64,000 nucleotides of DNA from Burkholderia diffusa (GTDB taxonomy: Bacteria; Pseudomonadota; Gammaproteobacteria; Burkholderiales; Burkholderiaceae): positions 2,356,001 to 2,420,000 of the forward strand of contig NZ_CP013363.1 in the NCBI RefSeq assembly GCF_001718315.1, read 5' to 3'. The notes beneath the pieces were generated by a model. The model saw only the letters and a list, made by a program, of their open reading frames with translations. It was not told the origin of the DNA and did no database searches. Shown here in pieces: positions 8,358 through 17,006 of the stretch; position 1 is the stretch's first letter; each line of letters opens with the position of its first letter. The translations under genes and the position numbers were made by a program.

Positions 8358-9341
8358 ATGTTCCAGGGCATCGTGATCGACAAGGACGAAACCGGCCAGC
8401 ACGCGCGGCTGCAAACGCTGGACGACGCGCAGCTGCCTGCCGGCAACGTGACAATCCGGATCGGCTATTCGACGTTGAACTACAAGGACGGGCTCGCGAT
8501 CACCGGCAAGAGCCCGGTGGTTCGCAAGTTTCCGATGGTGCCGGGGATCGACTTCGTCGGCGAGGTCGAGCACAGCACGCATCCGGACTACCGCGCGGGC
8601 GATCGCGTCGTGCTCAACGGCTGGGGCGTCGGCGAAACGCACTGGGGCGGGCTGGCACAGAAGGCGCGCGTCGACGGCGACTGGCTGGTGCCGCTGCCGT
8701 CCGCGTTTTCGCCGGAACAGGCGATGGCCATCGGCACGGCCGGCTACACCGCGATGCTGTGCGTGATGGCGCTGGAGCGGCATGGCGTGCGCCCGGGCGA
8801 AGGCGAGATCGTCGTGACCGGCGCGGCAGGCGGCGTCGGCAGCGTCGCCACCGCAATCCTCGCGCGGCTCGGGTATCGCGTCGTCGCCGTGACCGGCCGC
8901 CCGGGCGACGCCGATTACCTGCGACAACTCGGCGCGGCGGAGATTCTCGACCGGTCGCAATTCAGCGCACCGGGCAAGCCGCTCGGCAAGGAGCGATGGG
9001 CCGGCGCGGTCGACGTCGCCGGCAGCCACGTCCTCGCCAACGTGTGCGCGACCACGCGCTATCGCGGCGTAGTGACCGCCTGCGGCCTGGCCGCCGGCAT
9101 GGACTTTCCGGCCACCGTCGCGCCCTTCATCCTGCGCGGCGTGACGCTCGTCGGCATCGACAGCGTGATGTGCCCGCGCGCCGAGCGCCTGGAGGCATGG
9201 CGCAGGCTCGCATCCGATCTCGATGTCGAGAAACTGGGCGCCATCAGCCATCAAGTCGGCCTCGCCGACGTCATCCCGCTCGCCAACGAACTGATCGGCG
9301 GCAAGGTGCGCGGCCGCGTCGTCGTGGACGTCAACGCATGA
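8358..9341 (+). CDS. acuI: Acryloyl-CoA reductase (NADPH), AcuI family
   Basis: A 327-residue zinc-free medium-chain dehydrogenase/reductase. Family signatures: [33 protein letters not shown], the nucleotide-binding loop [20 protein letters not shown] near residues 153-172, and C-terminal VDVNA. AcuI (YhdH relatives) reduces acryloyl-CoA to propionyl-CoA, removing a toxic electrophile. A strong ribosome-binding site AAAGGAGG precedes the ATG. Regulated by the adjacent AcuR through TAGAC-N5-GTCTA. Likely co-transcribed with the AhpD-like gene 85 bp downstream. Confidence 0.87.
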   Translation: MFQGIVIDKDETGQHARLQTLDDAQLPAGNVTIRIGYSTLNYKDGLAITGKSPVVRKFPMVPGIDFVGEVEHSTHPDYRAGDRVVLNGWGVGETHWGGLAQKARVDGDWLVPLPSAFSPEQAMAIGTAGYTAMLCVMALERHGVRPGEGEIVVTGAAGGVGSVATAILARLGYRVVAVTGRPGDADYLRQLGAAEILDRSQFSAPGKPLGKERWAGAVDVAGSHVLANVCATTRYRGVVTACGLAAGMDFPATVAPFILRGVTLVGIDSVMCPRAERLEAWRRLASDLDVEKLGAISHQVGLADVIPLANELIGGKVRGRVVVDVNA

Positions 9342-9426
9342 CGGCGGCAACGGCAATCCATCGATTCGATCCAGGCTGGCGACTCGTGCGTCGAAACCAC
9401 CCGCGCCACTTTTTCCAGGAGACCTC

Positions 9427-10005
9427 ATGACCGCCGCAGACACCCCCCCCGTCAGCCGCTTCCCCGTGCCGGCACTCGAAGGCCTGCCCGAAGACATTCG
9501 CGAACGGATCGCGGCCGTCCAGGAAAAATCGGGCTTCATCCCGAACGTATTCCTCACGCTCGCGCACCGCCCGGACGAGTTTCGCGCGTTCATGGCATAC
9601 CACGACGCGCTGATGGACAAGCCGGGCAACCTCACCAAGGCCGAACGCGAAATGATCGTCGTGGCCACCAGCAGCGTGAACCAGTGTCAGTACTGCGTGA
9701 TCGCGCACGGCGCGATCCTGCGCATTCGCGCGAAGGATCCGCTGATCGCCGACCAGGTCGCGACCAACTATCGCAAGGCCGACATCACCGCCCGACAGAA
9801 GGCGATGCTCGACTTCGCGATGAAAGTGTCGCAGACCGCACACCTGGTAGGCGAAGCGGACTTCGACATGCTGAAATCGCATGGCTTCACCGAAGAGGAC
9901 GCCTGGGACATCGCGGCGATCTCGGCGTTCTTCGGGATGTCGAATCGCATCGCGAACGTGACGAACATGCGGCCCAACGCGGAGTTCTACGCGCTGGGCC
10001 GCTGA
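9427..10005 (+). CDS. Peroxidase-related enzyme, AhpD / carboxymuconolactone decarboxylase-like
   Basis: A 192-residue all-helical AhpD-fold protein. The redox motif is C87-x2-C90 with H94 in VNQCQYCVIAHGA, as in alkylhydroperoxidase D; the motif SGFIPNVFLTLAHRPDEFRAF is typical of the uncharacterised peroxidase-related branch. These proteins reduce peroxides or peroxidic adducts, but physiological substrates are largely unknown. It starts after AGGAG with ATG at 9427 and is 85 bp behind acuI on the same strand, so it may share AcuR control and help against electrophile or oxidative damage. Confidence 0.83.
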   Translation: MTAADTPPVSRFPVPALEGLPEDIRERIAAVQEKSGFIPNVFLTLAHRPDEFRAFMAYHDALMDKPGNLTKAEREMIVVATSSVNQCQYCVIAHGAILRIRAKDPLIADQVATNYRKADITARQKAMLDFAMKVSQTAHLVGEADFDMLKSHGFTEEDAWDIAAISAFFGMSNRIANVTNMRPNAEFYALGR

Positions 10006-10136
10006 AGGCCGCCGGCAACGGCGATCGTTGTCGGCGACCGGGTGTGCATGCGCCCGGCCTTCCTCCGGTCGCCGCACGTCGGCGTCGGCGATCGGTGCGA
10101 CGCTCAGGCGAACCCGCAATGCCGCCGCTCCGGGGC

Positions 10137-11012
10137 TTATCCGACCTTCTTCAACGCTTCCAGCCCGTCCGGCAGCTTCGCGTCCGGGAACATCGTCGAC
10201 AGCGTCGTATCGCGCCACCGCGCCGCCTCGTCCGCGCGCTGCGCTTCCGCCTGCTCGCACACGAACAGCGCATCGCCGCCGAGCAGCAGACGCATTGGCA
10301 CGTCGTCGCGACGCGACAGCTCGACGATCAGCGCCGCGATCCGCGCCGGATCGCCGACCTCGTGGCCGCCATACGCGCCGAGCAAATCGAGCATCTTCCC
10401 GACCGATGGCCGATAGTCGGGCAGCAGGCCGTCTACATCGCGCTTCGCCTGCGCTGCCCATTCGGTGCGCATCCCGCCCGGCTCCAGCGTGCAGACGCGC
10501 ACGCCGAACGGCGCGACTTCCTTCGACAGCACGTCGCTGAATCCGCCAACCGCCCACTTCGCGGCCTGATACGCGGACAGGCCGGCCGTCGACGTGCGCC
10601 CGCCGACCGACGACACCTGGAAGATGTGACCCGCGCGCTGCGCCCGCATCGTCGGCAGTACCGCGCGCGTCAGGTTGACCACGCCGAACAGGTTCGTTTC
10701 GATCTGGTCGCGGAAGTCATCGGCGCTCATCTGCTCGAACGGCGCCGTATGGCCGTAGCCCGCGTTGTTCACCAGCACGTCGATGCGGCCGAACGCGTCG
10801 CGGGCAGCCGCCACCGCATGCGCGGCCGCCGCCGCGTCGGTCACGTCGAGCTCCATCGGCAGCAGCCGGTCGCCGTATCGCTCCTGCAGATCCGCGAGCC
10901 GCGCGGGATCGCGCGCGCCGGCTACCAGACGATCGCCCGCCGCCAGCACCGCTTCCGCGATCGCGCGCCCCAGGCCGCGCGCGGCCCCTGTTACCAGCCA
11001 GACTTTCGACAT
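10137..11012 (-). CDS. Short-chain dehydrogenase/reductase
   Basis: A 291-residue classical SDR. The cofactor loop TGAARGLGRAIAEA is at residues 8-21, NNAGYGH near 85, and the catalytic serine, tyrosine and lysine are in VSSVGGRTSTAGLSAYQAAK near residues 142-162. The aspartate after DV in LPMELDVTD and an arginine-rich second strand favour NADPH. GAGGAG precedes the ATG. A palindrome matching the one in front of the adjacent TetR gene lies at 11044-11065, so the SDR is probably the main target of that repressor. Substrate unknown. Confidence 0.85.
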   Translation of the reverse strand: MSKVWLVTGAARGLGRAIAEAVLAAGDRLVAGARDPARLADLQERYGDRLLPMELDVTDAAAAAHAVAAARDAFGRIDVLVNNAGYGHTAPFEQMSADDFRDQIETNLFGVVNLTRAVLPTMRAQRAGHIFQVSSVGGRTSTAGLSAYQAAKWAVGGFSDVLSKEVAPFGVRVCTLEPGGMRTEWAAQAKRDVDGLLPDYRPSVGKMLDLLGAYGGHEVGDPARIAALIVELSRRDDVPMRLLLGGDALFVCEQAEAQRADEAARWRDTTLSTMFPDAKLPDGLEALKKVG

Positions 11013-11043
11013 TTTTCACTCCTCGACAAGGTTGAAACCAAAA

Positions 11044-11065
11044 AATGAATGATTACTCACTCATT
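11044..11065. promoter_or_regulatory. TetR operator in front of the SDR gene
   Basis: The sequence fits AATGA-N-TGA-N4-TCA-N-TCATT, a near-perfect 22-bp palindrome located 32-53 bp upstream of the SDR start. The same pattern occurs before the TetR gene at 11790-11811. Confidence 0.72.
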
Positions 11066-11197
11066 AATATGGGCGCCGACACGATGGATTGCATCGTGCC
11101 TCGTCCTGCCTGAAACCGCCTTCGACCGCGGCGGATGCGCCGGAATGGAACGCCCCGCGATCAGCGGCCCCGTTCGCCCGCCGGGCCGGCCGTCAAC

Positions 11198-11776
11198 TCA
11201 TACCGCGTGCAACACAGCCCACAGTGCGCGAAACCCTGCCTCCCGGTATCCGTCCGCCAGCGCCGGATCGCGCGCGATCGACTCCATCGCCGTTTCCGCG
11301 ATCGACGTGAACAGCGCCGCGCGAAACGCATGCGCGTCGTCGGCCTTCAGCCCGCCGGCCGCGGCGACCTGCGCGCGCAGCAGCGAACTGATCGCGCCGA
11401 ACCCTTCGGCCCCGGCCGCACGATGCGCATCGTCGATGCGGCCGCTCACGCCGAGCTGCTTCAGCGCGCGGCGCCCGTCCGGATTCGCGACGCCCCACGA
11501 CACGTAGCCGTTCCACGCATGCCGCATTGCCTGTTCGGCCGGCGCGTGCTCCGGAAACGCGGTCATCATCGCCTCGCGCATCTCGGCCTTCAGGCTCAGG
11601 TACAGCGCATTCAGCAACGCATCCTTCGTCTCGAAATAGGTAAACACCGTGCCTTCCGCAACGCCGGCGAGCCGCGCGATGCGCGCGGTGGTCGCGCTCG
11701 CGCCATCCTCCGCGAGCGCGCGGGCGGCGGCGGCGAGGATGGCGTCGTGCTTGTCGGGACTGCGCGGTCGGGCCAC
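11198..11776 (-). CDS. TetR-family regulator of the adjacent SDR gene
   Basis: A 192-residue TetR repressor beginning VARPRSPDKHDAILAAAARA, with HTH at about 10-55 (TTARIARLAGVAEGTVFTYF, ETKDALLNALY). I chose the GTG at 11776 because AAAGGAG sits six bases before it; an upstream ATG would put the palindromic operator inside the coding region. A 22-bp operator lies at 11790-11811 and a sister copy precedes the SDR gene, supporting autoregulation and control of that gene. The C-terminal ligand domain gives no hint of the inducer. Confidence 0.84.
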   Translation of the reverse strand: MARPRSPDKHDAILAAAARALAEDGASATTARIARLAGVAEGTVFTYFETKDALLNALYLSLKAEMREAMMTAFPEHAPAEQAMRHAWNGYVSWGVANPDGRRALKQLGVSGRIDDAHRAAGAEGFGAISSLLRAQVAAAGGLKADDAHAFRAALFTSIAETAMESIARDPALADGYREAGFRALWAVLHAV

Positions 11777-11789
11777 GTGCGGCTCCTTT

Positions 11790-11811
11790 AATGAGTGAGC
11801 GCTCAATCATA
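11790..11811. promoter_or_regulatory. TetR operator (autoregulatory)
   Basis: Matches AATGA-N-TGA-GCGC-TCA-N-TCAT(A), a palindrome directly abutting the ribosome-binding site of the TetR gene. It is the partner of the site at 11044-11065. Confidence 0.72.
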
Positions 11812-11978
11812 ATCGCGACGTCCATGCCATGCAATCGCTGTTACAACACGGGAAGCCATACACAATCGATCAAAAGCGTGCACTATTAGCGTTTTCACGT
11901 ACTGGCGCGCCAACGCACCGGCGCCCGGCGCTTCGCCGTTCGTTCCACGCTCACACCGCTTCAGACCGCGATCCACTC

Positions 11979-13454
11979 ATGACGAATAAGCCCAATCAGA
12001 CCGAAGCAGACCAGCCCGTCGACATGATCATCTTCGGCGGCGGCGGCGACCTGGCCGCCCGCAAGCTGTTGCCCGCGCTGTACATGGCGCATCTGCACTG
12101 CAATCTGCCGCCGGACACGCGCATCATCGCGGTCGGCCGGCGCGACTGGGGCATCGACGGCTATCGCAAGTTCATGGACGAGCAATCGCGCCCGTTCATC
12201 GACGACAAGGCGTTCGACGCCGACGCGTGGGCCCGTTTCCTCGACCTGTTCAAGTACGTGCTGATCGACGTGAACGCGCCGGAAGACTACGCACGGCTCG
12301 CCGAAGCGGCGCGCGGCGAAGCGATCCGCGTGTTCTACCTGTCGACGTCGCCGGAGCTGTTCACGACGATCTGCGACAACCTGTCGGCCGCGCACCTCGT
12401 CGATGCGCGCTCGCGCGTCGTCCTCGAGAAGCCGCTCGGCCACGATCTCGCGTCGGCGCAGGCGATCAACGATGCGGTCGGCAAGCATTTCGCGGAATCG
12501 CAGATCTACCGGATCGACCATTACCTCGGCAAGGAAACCGTGCAGAACCTGATGGTGCTGCGCTTCGGCAACCCGATCTTCGGGCCGCTGTGGCAGGCGC
12601 CGAGCATCCGCAGCGTGCAGATCACGGTGGCCGAGACGGTCGGCGTGGGCAGCCGCGCGGGCTTCTACGACCATACCGGCGCGCTGCGCGACATGGTGCA
12701 GAACCACCTGCTGCAACTGCTATGCATCGTCGCGATGGAGCCGCCCGTGTCGCTCGACCCGGACGCGGTGCGCGACGAGAAGCTGAAGGTGCTGCGCTCG
12801 CTGCGGCCGATGGCGCTGTCCGACGTCGCGCGCGACACGGTGCGCGGCCAGTACACGGCCGGCGCGGTCGACGGCCAGCCGGTCAAGGGCTATCTCGAGG
12901 AAGACAACGTGCCGGCGGACAGCCACGCCGAAACCTTCGTCGCCCTGCGCGCGTACATCAACAACTGGCGCTGGGCGAACGTGCCGTTCTTCCTGCGCAC
13001 CGGCAAGCGGCTGCAGCGCCGCCAGTCGGAAATCGTGATCGAGTTCGCGGACATGCCGTTCTCGATCATTCCGAGCGGCCCGCGCCACTACAGCAACCGC
13101 CTCGTGATCCAGCTCCAGCCGGAAGAGTCGATCCAGCTGCAGATGCTCGCGAAGGAGCCGGGCAGCGGAATGAAGATGGTGCCCGTGAGCCTGAACCTCG
13201 ACCTGCAGCAGGCGATTCCGGAACGGCGCGCGGAAGCGTACGAGCGGCTGCTGATCGACGTGATCCGCGGGCGCCTCACGCACTTCATGCGCCGCGACGA
13301 GCTCGAGGCTGCGTGGTCGTGGGTCGAGCCGATCCTCGACGGCTGGAAGCAGCTCGGCGATCGCCCGCGCCTCTACACCGCTGGCACGTTCGGGCCGGCG
13401 GCATCGTCGGCGCTGCTGGCGCGCGACAACATGTCGTGGTCCGAAGAAGCATAA
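11979..13454 (+). CDS. zwf: Glucose-6-phosphate 1-dehydrogenase
   Basis: A 491-residue G6PD, the first enzyme of the oxidative pentose phosphate and Entner-Doudoroff routes, oxidising glucose-6-phosphate to 6-phosphogluconolactone with NAD(P)+. The Rossmann motif IIFGGGGDLAARKLLPAL is at residues 17-34 and the substrate signature RIDHYLGKETVQNLMVLRF near 175-195; length is normal for the family. I start it at ATG 11979, since the upstream in-frame residues are not family-like. It stands alone, without the hexR, pgl or edd genes often linked to zwf, and could be a second zwf copy for this genome. Confidence 0.92.
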   Translation: MTNKPNQTEADQPVDMIIFGGGGDLAARKLLPALYMAHLHCNLPPDTRIIAVGRRDWGIDGYRKFMDEQSRPFIDDKAFDADAWARFLDLFKYVLIDVNAPEDYARLAEAARGEAIRVFYLSTSPELFTTICDNLSAAHLVDARSRVVLEKPLGHDLASAQAINDAVGKHFAESQIYRIDHYLGKETVQNLMVLRFGNPIFGPLWQAPSIRSVQITVAETVGVGSRAGFYDHTGALRDMVQNHLLQLLCIVAMEPPVSLDPDAVRDEKLKVLRSLRPMALSDVARDTVRGQYTAGAVDGQPVKGYLEEDNVPADSHAETFVALRAYINNWRWANVPFFLRTGKRLQRRQSEIVIEFADMPFSIIPSGPRHYSNRLVIQLQPEESIQLQMLAKEPGSGMKMVPVSLNLDLQQAIPERRAEAYERLLIDVIRGRLTHFMRRDELEAAWSWVEPILDGWKQLGDRPRLYTAGTFGPAASSALLARDNMSWSEEA

Positions 13455-13521
13455 GCGCTGCACGACGGCGTGCCCGCGGCGCAAGCGCCGTGCGGCACGT
13501 CGGGTCGCGCCGGCGCGCACA

Positions 13522-13589
13522 GCCGGTCGCCCGAAGCCGGTCGCCCGAAGCCGGTCGCCCGAAGCCGGTCGCCCGAAGCCGGTCGCCCG
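13522..13589. repeat. 14-bp direct tandem repeat, about 4.9 copies
   Basis: The unit GCCGGTCGCCCGAA is repeated exactly four times (13522-13577) followed by twelve more bases of a fifth copy. It is intergenic, between the end of zwf and the convergent LysR gene. Exact copies suggest recent slippage, so copy number may vary among strains. Confidence 0.95.
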
Positions 13590-13612
13590 CTTCCCCCTCC
13601 GTCGCGCCGACG

Positions 13613-14557
13613 TTACAGCGGCCCCATCCACGCGGCCTTGCGCCGCGCCGACGCATCGCCGCCGCTTCGCCCGCCGCCCAGCGCCTCGATCATGTAATCG
13701 ACGAATGACGCGATCCGCGACGAGATCGCGGTGTTCCGGTAATACACCGCGTGGATCGGCTGTTCGACCTCGAGCGTCGGCCGCGCGAGCACCTGCACGA
13801 GCCGGCCGGCCTCGCGATCCTGCGCGGTCATGAAATCCGACAGGCACACCACACCCGCCCCCTCCAGCGCGAGCTGCCGCAGCGTCTCGCCGCTCGACGA
13901 CCAGATGTCGGGCTCGATGCGGGTCGGCTCGCCGTCCGCGCCGAGGATCGGCCACACGTTCAGCGATTCGGGCTGCGTGAAGCCGAGCAGCGTGTGCTTG
14001 CCGAGGTCCTCCACCTTGCGCGGCTGGCCGTTCGCTTCGATATACGCGGGGCTCGCGAGGATGCGCAGCCGGCTGTTGCCGATCCGCCGGCTGTGCAGCG
14101 TCGAATCCTTCAGGCGGCCGATCCGGATCGCGACGTCGGTGCGGCGCTCGAGCAGGTCGATGATTCCCTCGTTGCTGTTCAGCTCCAGTTCGACCTTCGG
14201 GAAGCGTTCCCGGTAGCCGCGCACGAGCGGCACGATCACGTGCAGCATGAACGGCGTCGCGGCATCGACGCGCAGCCGCCCCGACGGCATCTCGCGCCGC
14301 GCGAGCATCTGCTCCTCGGCGTTCTCGACCGATTCGATGATCGCACGCGCATCCTGCAGGAACGCGCGTCCCTCCTCGGTCAGTTCGAGCCGGCGCGTGG
14401 TCCGGCGCAGCAGCGTGGTCTTCAGCTTTTCCTCGAGCCGCGCGAGCGTGCGGCTCGCCGCCGACACGGTGACGTCAAGCTGCTGCGCAGCGGCGGTGAT
14501 CGAACCGGTGTCGACCACGGCGGCAAAGGCCTGGAGTTCGTCGAGCGTGATTTTCAT
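13613..14557 (-). CDS. LysR-family transcriptional regulator
   Basis: A 314-residue LysR regulator of the CrgA/YafC-like branch: HTH at residues 1-60 (LDELQAFAAVVDTGSITAAA, VTVSAASRTLARLEEKLKTT, LLRRTTRRLELTEEG) and an effector domain in which RTDVAIRIGRLKDSTLHSR is typical. ATG 14557 gives the standard N-terminus MKITLDELQAF. Divergent from an MFS efflux gene and just upstream of dkgB and nemA, it may control all three. The C-terminus GGGRSGGDASARRKAAWMGPL is longer than usual. Effector unknown. Confidence 0.87.
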   Translation of the reverse strand: MKITLDELQAFAAVVDTGSITAAAQQLDVTVSAASRTLARLEEKLKTTLLRRTTRRLELTEEGRAFLQDARAIIESVENAEEQMLARREMPSGRLRVDAATPFMLHVIVPLVRGYRERFPKVELELNSNEGIIDLLERRTDVAIRIGRLKDSTLHSRRIGNSRLRILASPAYIEANGQPRKVEDLGKHTLLGFTQPESLNVWPILGADGEPTRIEPDIWSSSGETLRQLALEGAGVVCLSDFMTAQDREAGRLVQVLARPTLEVEQPIHAVYYRNTAISSRIASFVDYMIEALGGGRSGGDASARRKAAWMGPL

Positions 14558-14573
14558 TGTTGATCTGAAATCA

Positions 14574-14587
14574 AAACAATTTGGTTT
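14574..14587. promoter_or_regulatory. Candidate operator in LysR/MFS spacer
   Basis: AAAC-AATTTG-GTTT, an AT-rich inverted repeat in the 101-bp divergent spacer. The AT-richness stands out from the surroundings; binding by the LysR protein is inferred from position only. Confidence 0.3.
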
Positions 14588-14658
14588 ATAGGCCAGTTTT
14601 TCCGCAAAAGTAAAGGCGGCACACTGCGGTCCATTCTTACTGGAACCTGGATCCCGCC

Positions 14659-15861
14659 ATGCCACTTGCCCTGCTTGCGCTGACCATCAGCGCATTTGCC
14701 ATCGGCACGACCGAATTCGTGATCGTCGGGCTGATCCCGACGATCGGCGCCGATCTCGGCGTCAGCCTGCCGTCGGCCGGCCTGCTCGTCAGCCTCTACG
14801 CGCTGAGCGTCGCGATCGGCGCACCGCTGCTCACCGCGCTCACCGGCCGCGTGCCGCGCAAGACGCTGCTCTCCGCGTTGATGGCACTGTTCACCATCGG
14901 CAACCTCGTCGCCTGGCAAGCGCCGGGCTATGAATCGCTGATCGTCGCGCGCGTGCTCACCGGCCTTGCGCACGGCGTATTCTTCTCGGTCGGCTCGATC
15001 ATCGCGACCACGCTCGTGCCGAAGGACAAGGCCGCCAGCGCGATCGCGACGATGTTCAGCGGCATGACCGTCGCGTTCGTCGCCGGCATTCCGCTCGGCA
15101 CCTTCATCGGCCAGCACTTCGGCTGGCGCGCGACGTTCCTGATCGTCGCGCTGTTCGGCGTCGTCGCGTTCGTCGGCGCCGTGGCCTTCGTGCCGCGCGG
15201 CCTCCCGCGCACACCGCCGGCGCCGCTCGCCCGTCAGTTCCGCGTGCTGGCCCAGCCGCGCCTGCTGCTCGTCTACGCGATGACGGCGGTCGGCTACGGC
15301 GGCTCGCTGATCGCGTTCACCTACATGGCACCCCTGCTCGAACAGATCGCCGGATTCACGCCGTCGCAGGTCAGCCTCGTGCTCGTCGGCTACGGCGTAT
15401 CGGTCGCGTTCGGCAACGTGTGGGGCGGCAAGCTCGCCGACCGCGTCGGTCCGGTCAAGGCGCTCAAGCAGATCTTCCTGCTGCTCGCGATCGTGCTGTT
15501 CGCACTGACCTTCACGGTGCACGTGAAGGGGCTCGCGGTGCTGACGATGCTCGCGTGGGGCGCGGTCGCATTCGGCAACGTGCCGGGCCTGCAGGTGTAC
15601 GTCGTCAAGCAGGCGCGCCACTTCGCGCCGGACGCCACCGACGTCGCGTCGGGTTTCAACATCGCCGCGTTCAACCTCGGCGTCGCCGGCGGCTCGTCGC
15701 TCGGCGGCCTGATCGTCGCGAACGTCGGCCTCGGCCATACGCCGTGGATCGCCGCCGTCGTCACGCTCGGTGCGTTCGCGCTGACCGCGCTGAGCGGCCG
15801 CCTCGACCGCGGCCAAGGCTTGCCCGAACGCACGGCCGAACCCGTGGAACTCGCGCATTGA
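14659..15861 (+). CDS. MFS transporter, DHA1 (AraJ/YdhP-like) family
   Basis: A 400-residue 12-helix inner-membrane transporter. It begins LALLALTISAFAIGTTEFVI and carries GLIPTIGADLGVSLPSAGLL and the loop motif LTGRVPRKTLLSALM, typical of the arabinose/sugar-efflux-like DHA1 group; the second half contains GGKLADRVGPVKAL. Such proteins export sugars, drugs or metabolites by proton antiport. It is divergent from the LysR gene. The following dkgB and nemA are in the same direction but separated by about 270 bp. Confidence 0.85.
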   Translation: MPLALLALTISAFAIGTTEFVIVGLIPTIGADLGVSLPSAGLLVSLYALSVAIGAPLLTALTGRVPRKTLLSALMALFTIGNLVAWQAPGYESLIVARVLTGLAHGVFFSVGSIIATTLVPKDKAASAIATMFSGMTVAFVAGIPLGTFIGQHFGWRATFLIVALFGVVAFVGAVAFVPRGLPRTPPAPLARQFRVLAQPRLLLVYAMTAVGYGGSLIAFTYMAPLLEQIAGFTPSQVSLVLVGYGVSVAFGNVWGGKLADRVGPVKALKQIFLLLAIVLFALTFTVHVKGLAVLTMLAWGAVAFGNVPGLQVYVVKQARHFAPDATDVASGFNIAAFNLGVAGGSSLGGLIVANVGLGHTPWIAAVVTLGAFALTALSGRLDRGQGLPERTAEPVELAH

Positions 15862-16029
15862 AGGTCGCCTTCAGGCGGCAGCGGCCCGACGCTCGTCGTT
15901 CGAAGGCAAGACGCTCGACGTACGCAGCGACGGCTTCATCTCGCCTCACGCAAAGCACGAGCACGGCCCGCGCGCTTCGTGCGATGGCAGGGGCGCACGC
16001 GGCGGAGCCGGCTCGCGCCGATATTTGAT

Positions 16030-16040
16030 TTGGAATCCAA
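16030..16040. promoter_or_regulatory. Small palindrome upstream of dkgB
   Basis: TTGGAATCCAA is an inverted repeat (TTGGA/TCCAA) in an AT-rich stretch about 95 bp before dkgB, where a promoter is expected. Its binding protein is unknown. Confidence 0.3.
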
Positions 16041-16133
16041 TATTTTTGACCTCTGAAGGCGTTTATCTCATCAGTTCGGGACGCCAGAATGACTTCCATA
16101 CCGCAATCGGTCCACCTCTTCCAGGAACACATG

Positions 16134-16940
16134 ATGAGCAACATTCCCTCATTCGGCCTCGGTACTTTCCGCCTGCAAGGCCAGGTTGTCATCGACTCGG
16201 TCCGCAACGGCCTCGAACTCGGCTACCGCGCGATCGACACCGCGCAGATCTACGGCAACGAAGCCGAAGTCGGTGAAGCGATTGCCGCATCGGGCGTGCG
16301 CCGCGACGACCTGTTCGTCACGACGAAGATCTGGGTCGACAACTACGCGCCGGCCAAGCTGGCCGCCAGTCTCGAGGAAAGCCTGCGCAAGCTGCGCACG
16401 GACTACGTCGACCTGACGCTGATCCACTGGCCGGCTCCGGACAACGGCGTGTCGATCGACGCGTTCATGACCGCGCTCGCCGACGCGAAGGCGAAGGGCC
16501 TCACGCGCCAGATCGGCATCTCGAACTTCAACATCGAGCTGACGAAGGAAGCGATCGCGGTGGTCGGCAAGGATGCGATCGCGACGAACCAGATCGAACT
16601 GAGCCCGTATCTGCAGAACCGCAAGCTGGTCGAGTTCCTGAACGCCGAGGGCATCCACGTGACGTCGTACATGACGCTCGCGTACGGCAAGGTGCTCGGC
16701 GACCCGGTAATCGGTGCGATCGCGCAACGTCACGATGCGACGCCGGCGCAGGTCGCGCTCGCCTGGGCCCTGCAGCTCGGCTATTCGGTAATCCCGTCGT
16801 CGACGAAGCGCGAAAACCTCGCGAGCAACCTGCTCGCGCGGACGCTGCGCCTGACCGACGAGGACATGGCGCGGATCGCCGCGCTCGAGCGCAACGGCCG
16901 CGAAGTCGACCCGGCCGGCCTCGCGCCGAAGTGGGATTAA
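16134..16940 (+). CDS. dkgB: Aldo/keto reductase, 2,5-diketo-D-gluconate reductase B (DkgB) type
   Basis: A 268-residue NADPH-dependent AKR with a TIM-barrel. [19 protein letters not shown] aligns with the DkgB N-terminus, which decides the ATG at 16134; an in-frame ATG at 16089 would add 15 residues. Catalytic groups are visible: D and Y in [18 protein letters not shown] in LFVTTKIW and H in LTLIHWP. Known members reduce 2,5-diketogluconate, methylglyoxal and other aldehydes. It is followed 66 bp later by nemA, suggesting a carbonyl/enone detoxification pair. Confidence 0.87.
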   Translation: MSNIPSFGLGTFRLQGQVVIDSVRNGLELGYRAIDTAQIYGNEAEVGEAIAASGVRRDDLFVTTKIWVDNYAPAKLAASLEESLRKLRTDYVDLTLIHWPAPDNGVSIDAFMTALADAKAKGLTRQIGISNFNIELTKEAIAVVGKDAIATNQIELSPYLQNRKLVEFLNAEGIHVTSYMTLAYGKVLGDPVIGAIAQRHDATPAQVALAWALQLGYSVIPSSTKRENLASNLLARTLRLTDEDMARIAALERNGREVDPAGLAPKWD

Positions 16941-17006
16941 GCGCCCCGCCCCGTCAATCGAAAACCGTCCGCGGCCAGCCGGCCGCGGCACCGACAGGAA
17001 TCCATC

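Noticed and set aside
13522..13589. CRISPR-like repeat
   Set aside because: The copies are contiguous without spacers and far too short; it is a tandem repeat.
12227..13708. 493-codon plus-strand frame overlapping zwf
   Set aside because: Shadow frame of zwf with extreme arginine content; zwf itself carries all family motifs.
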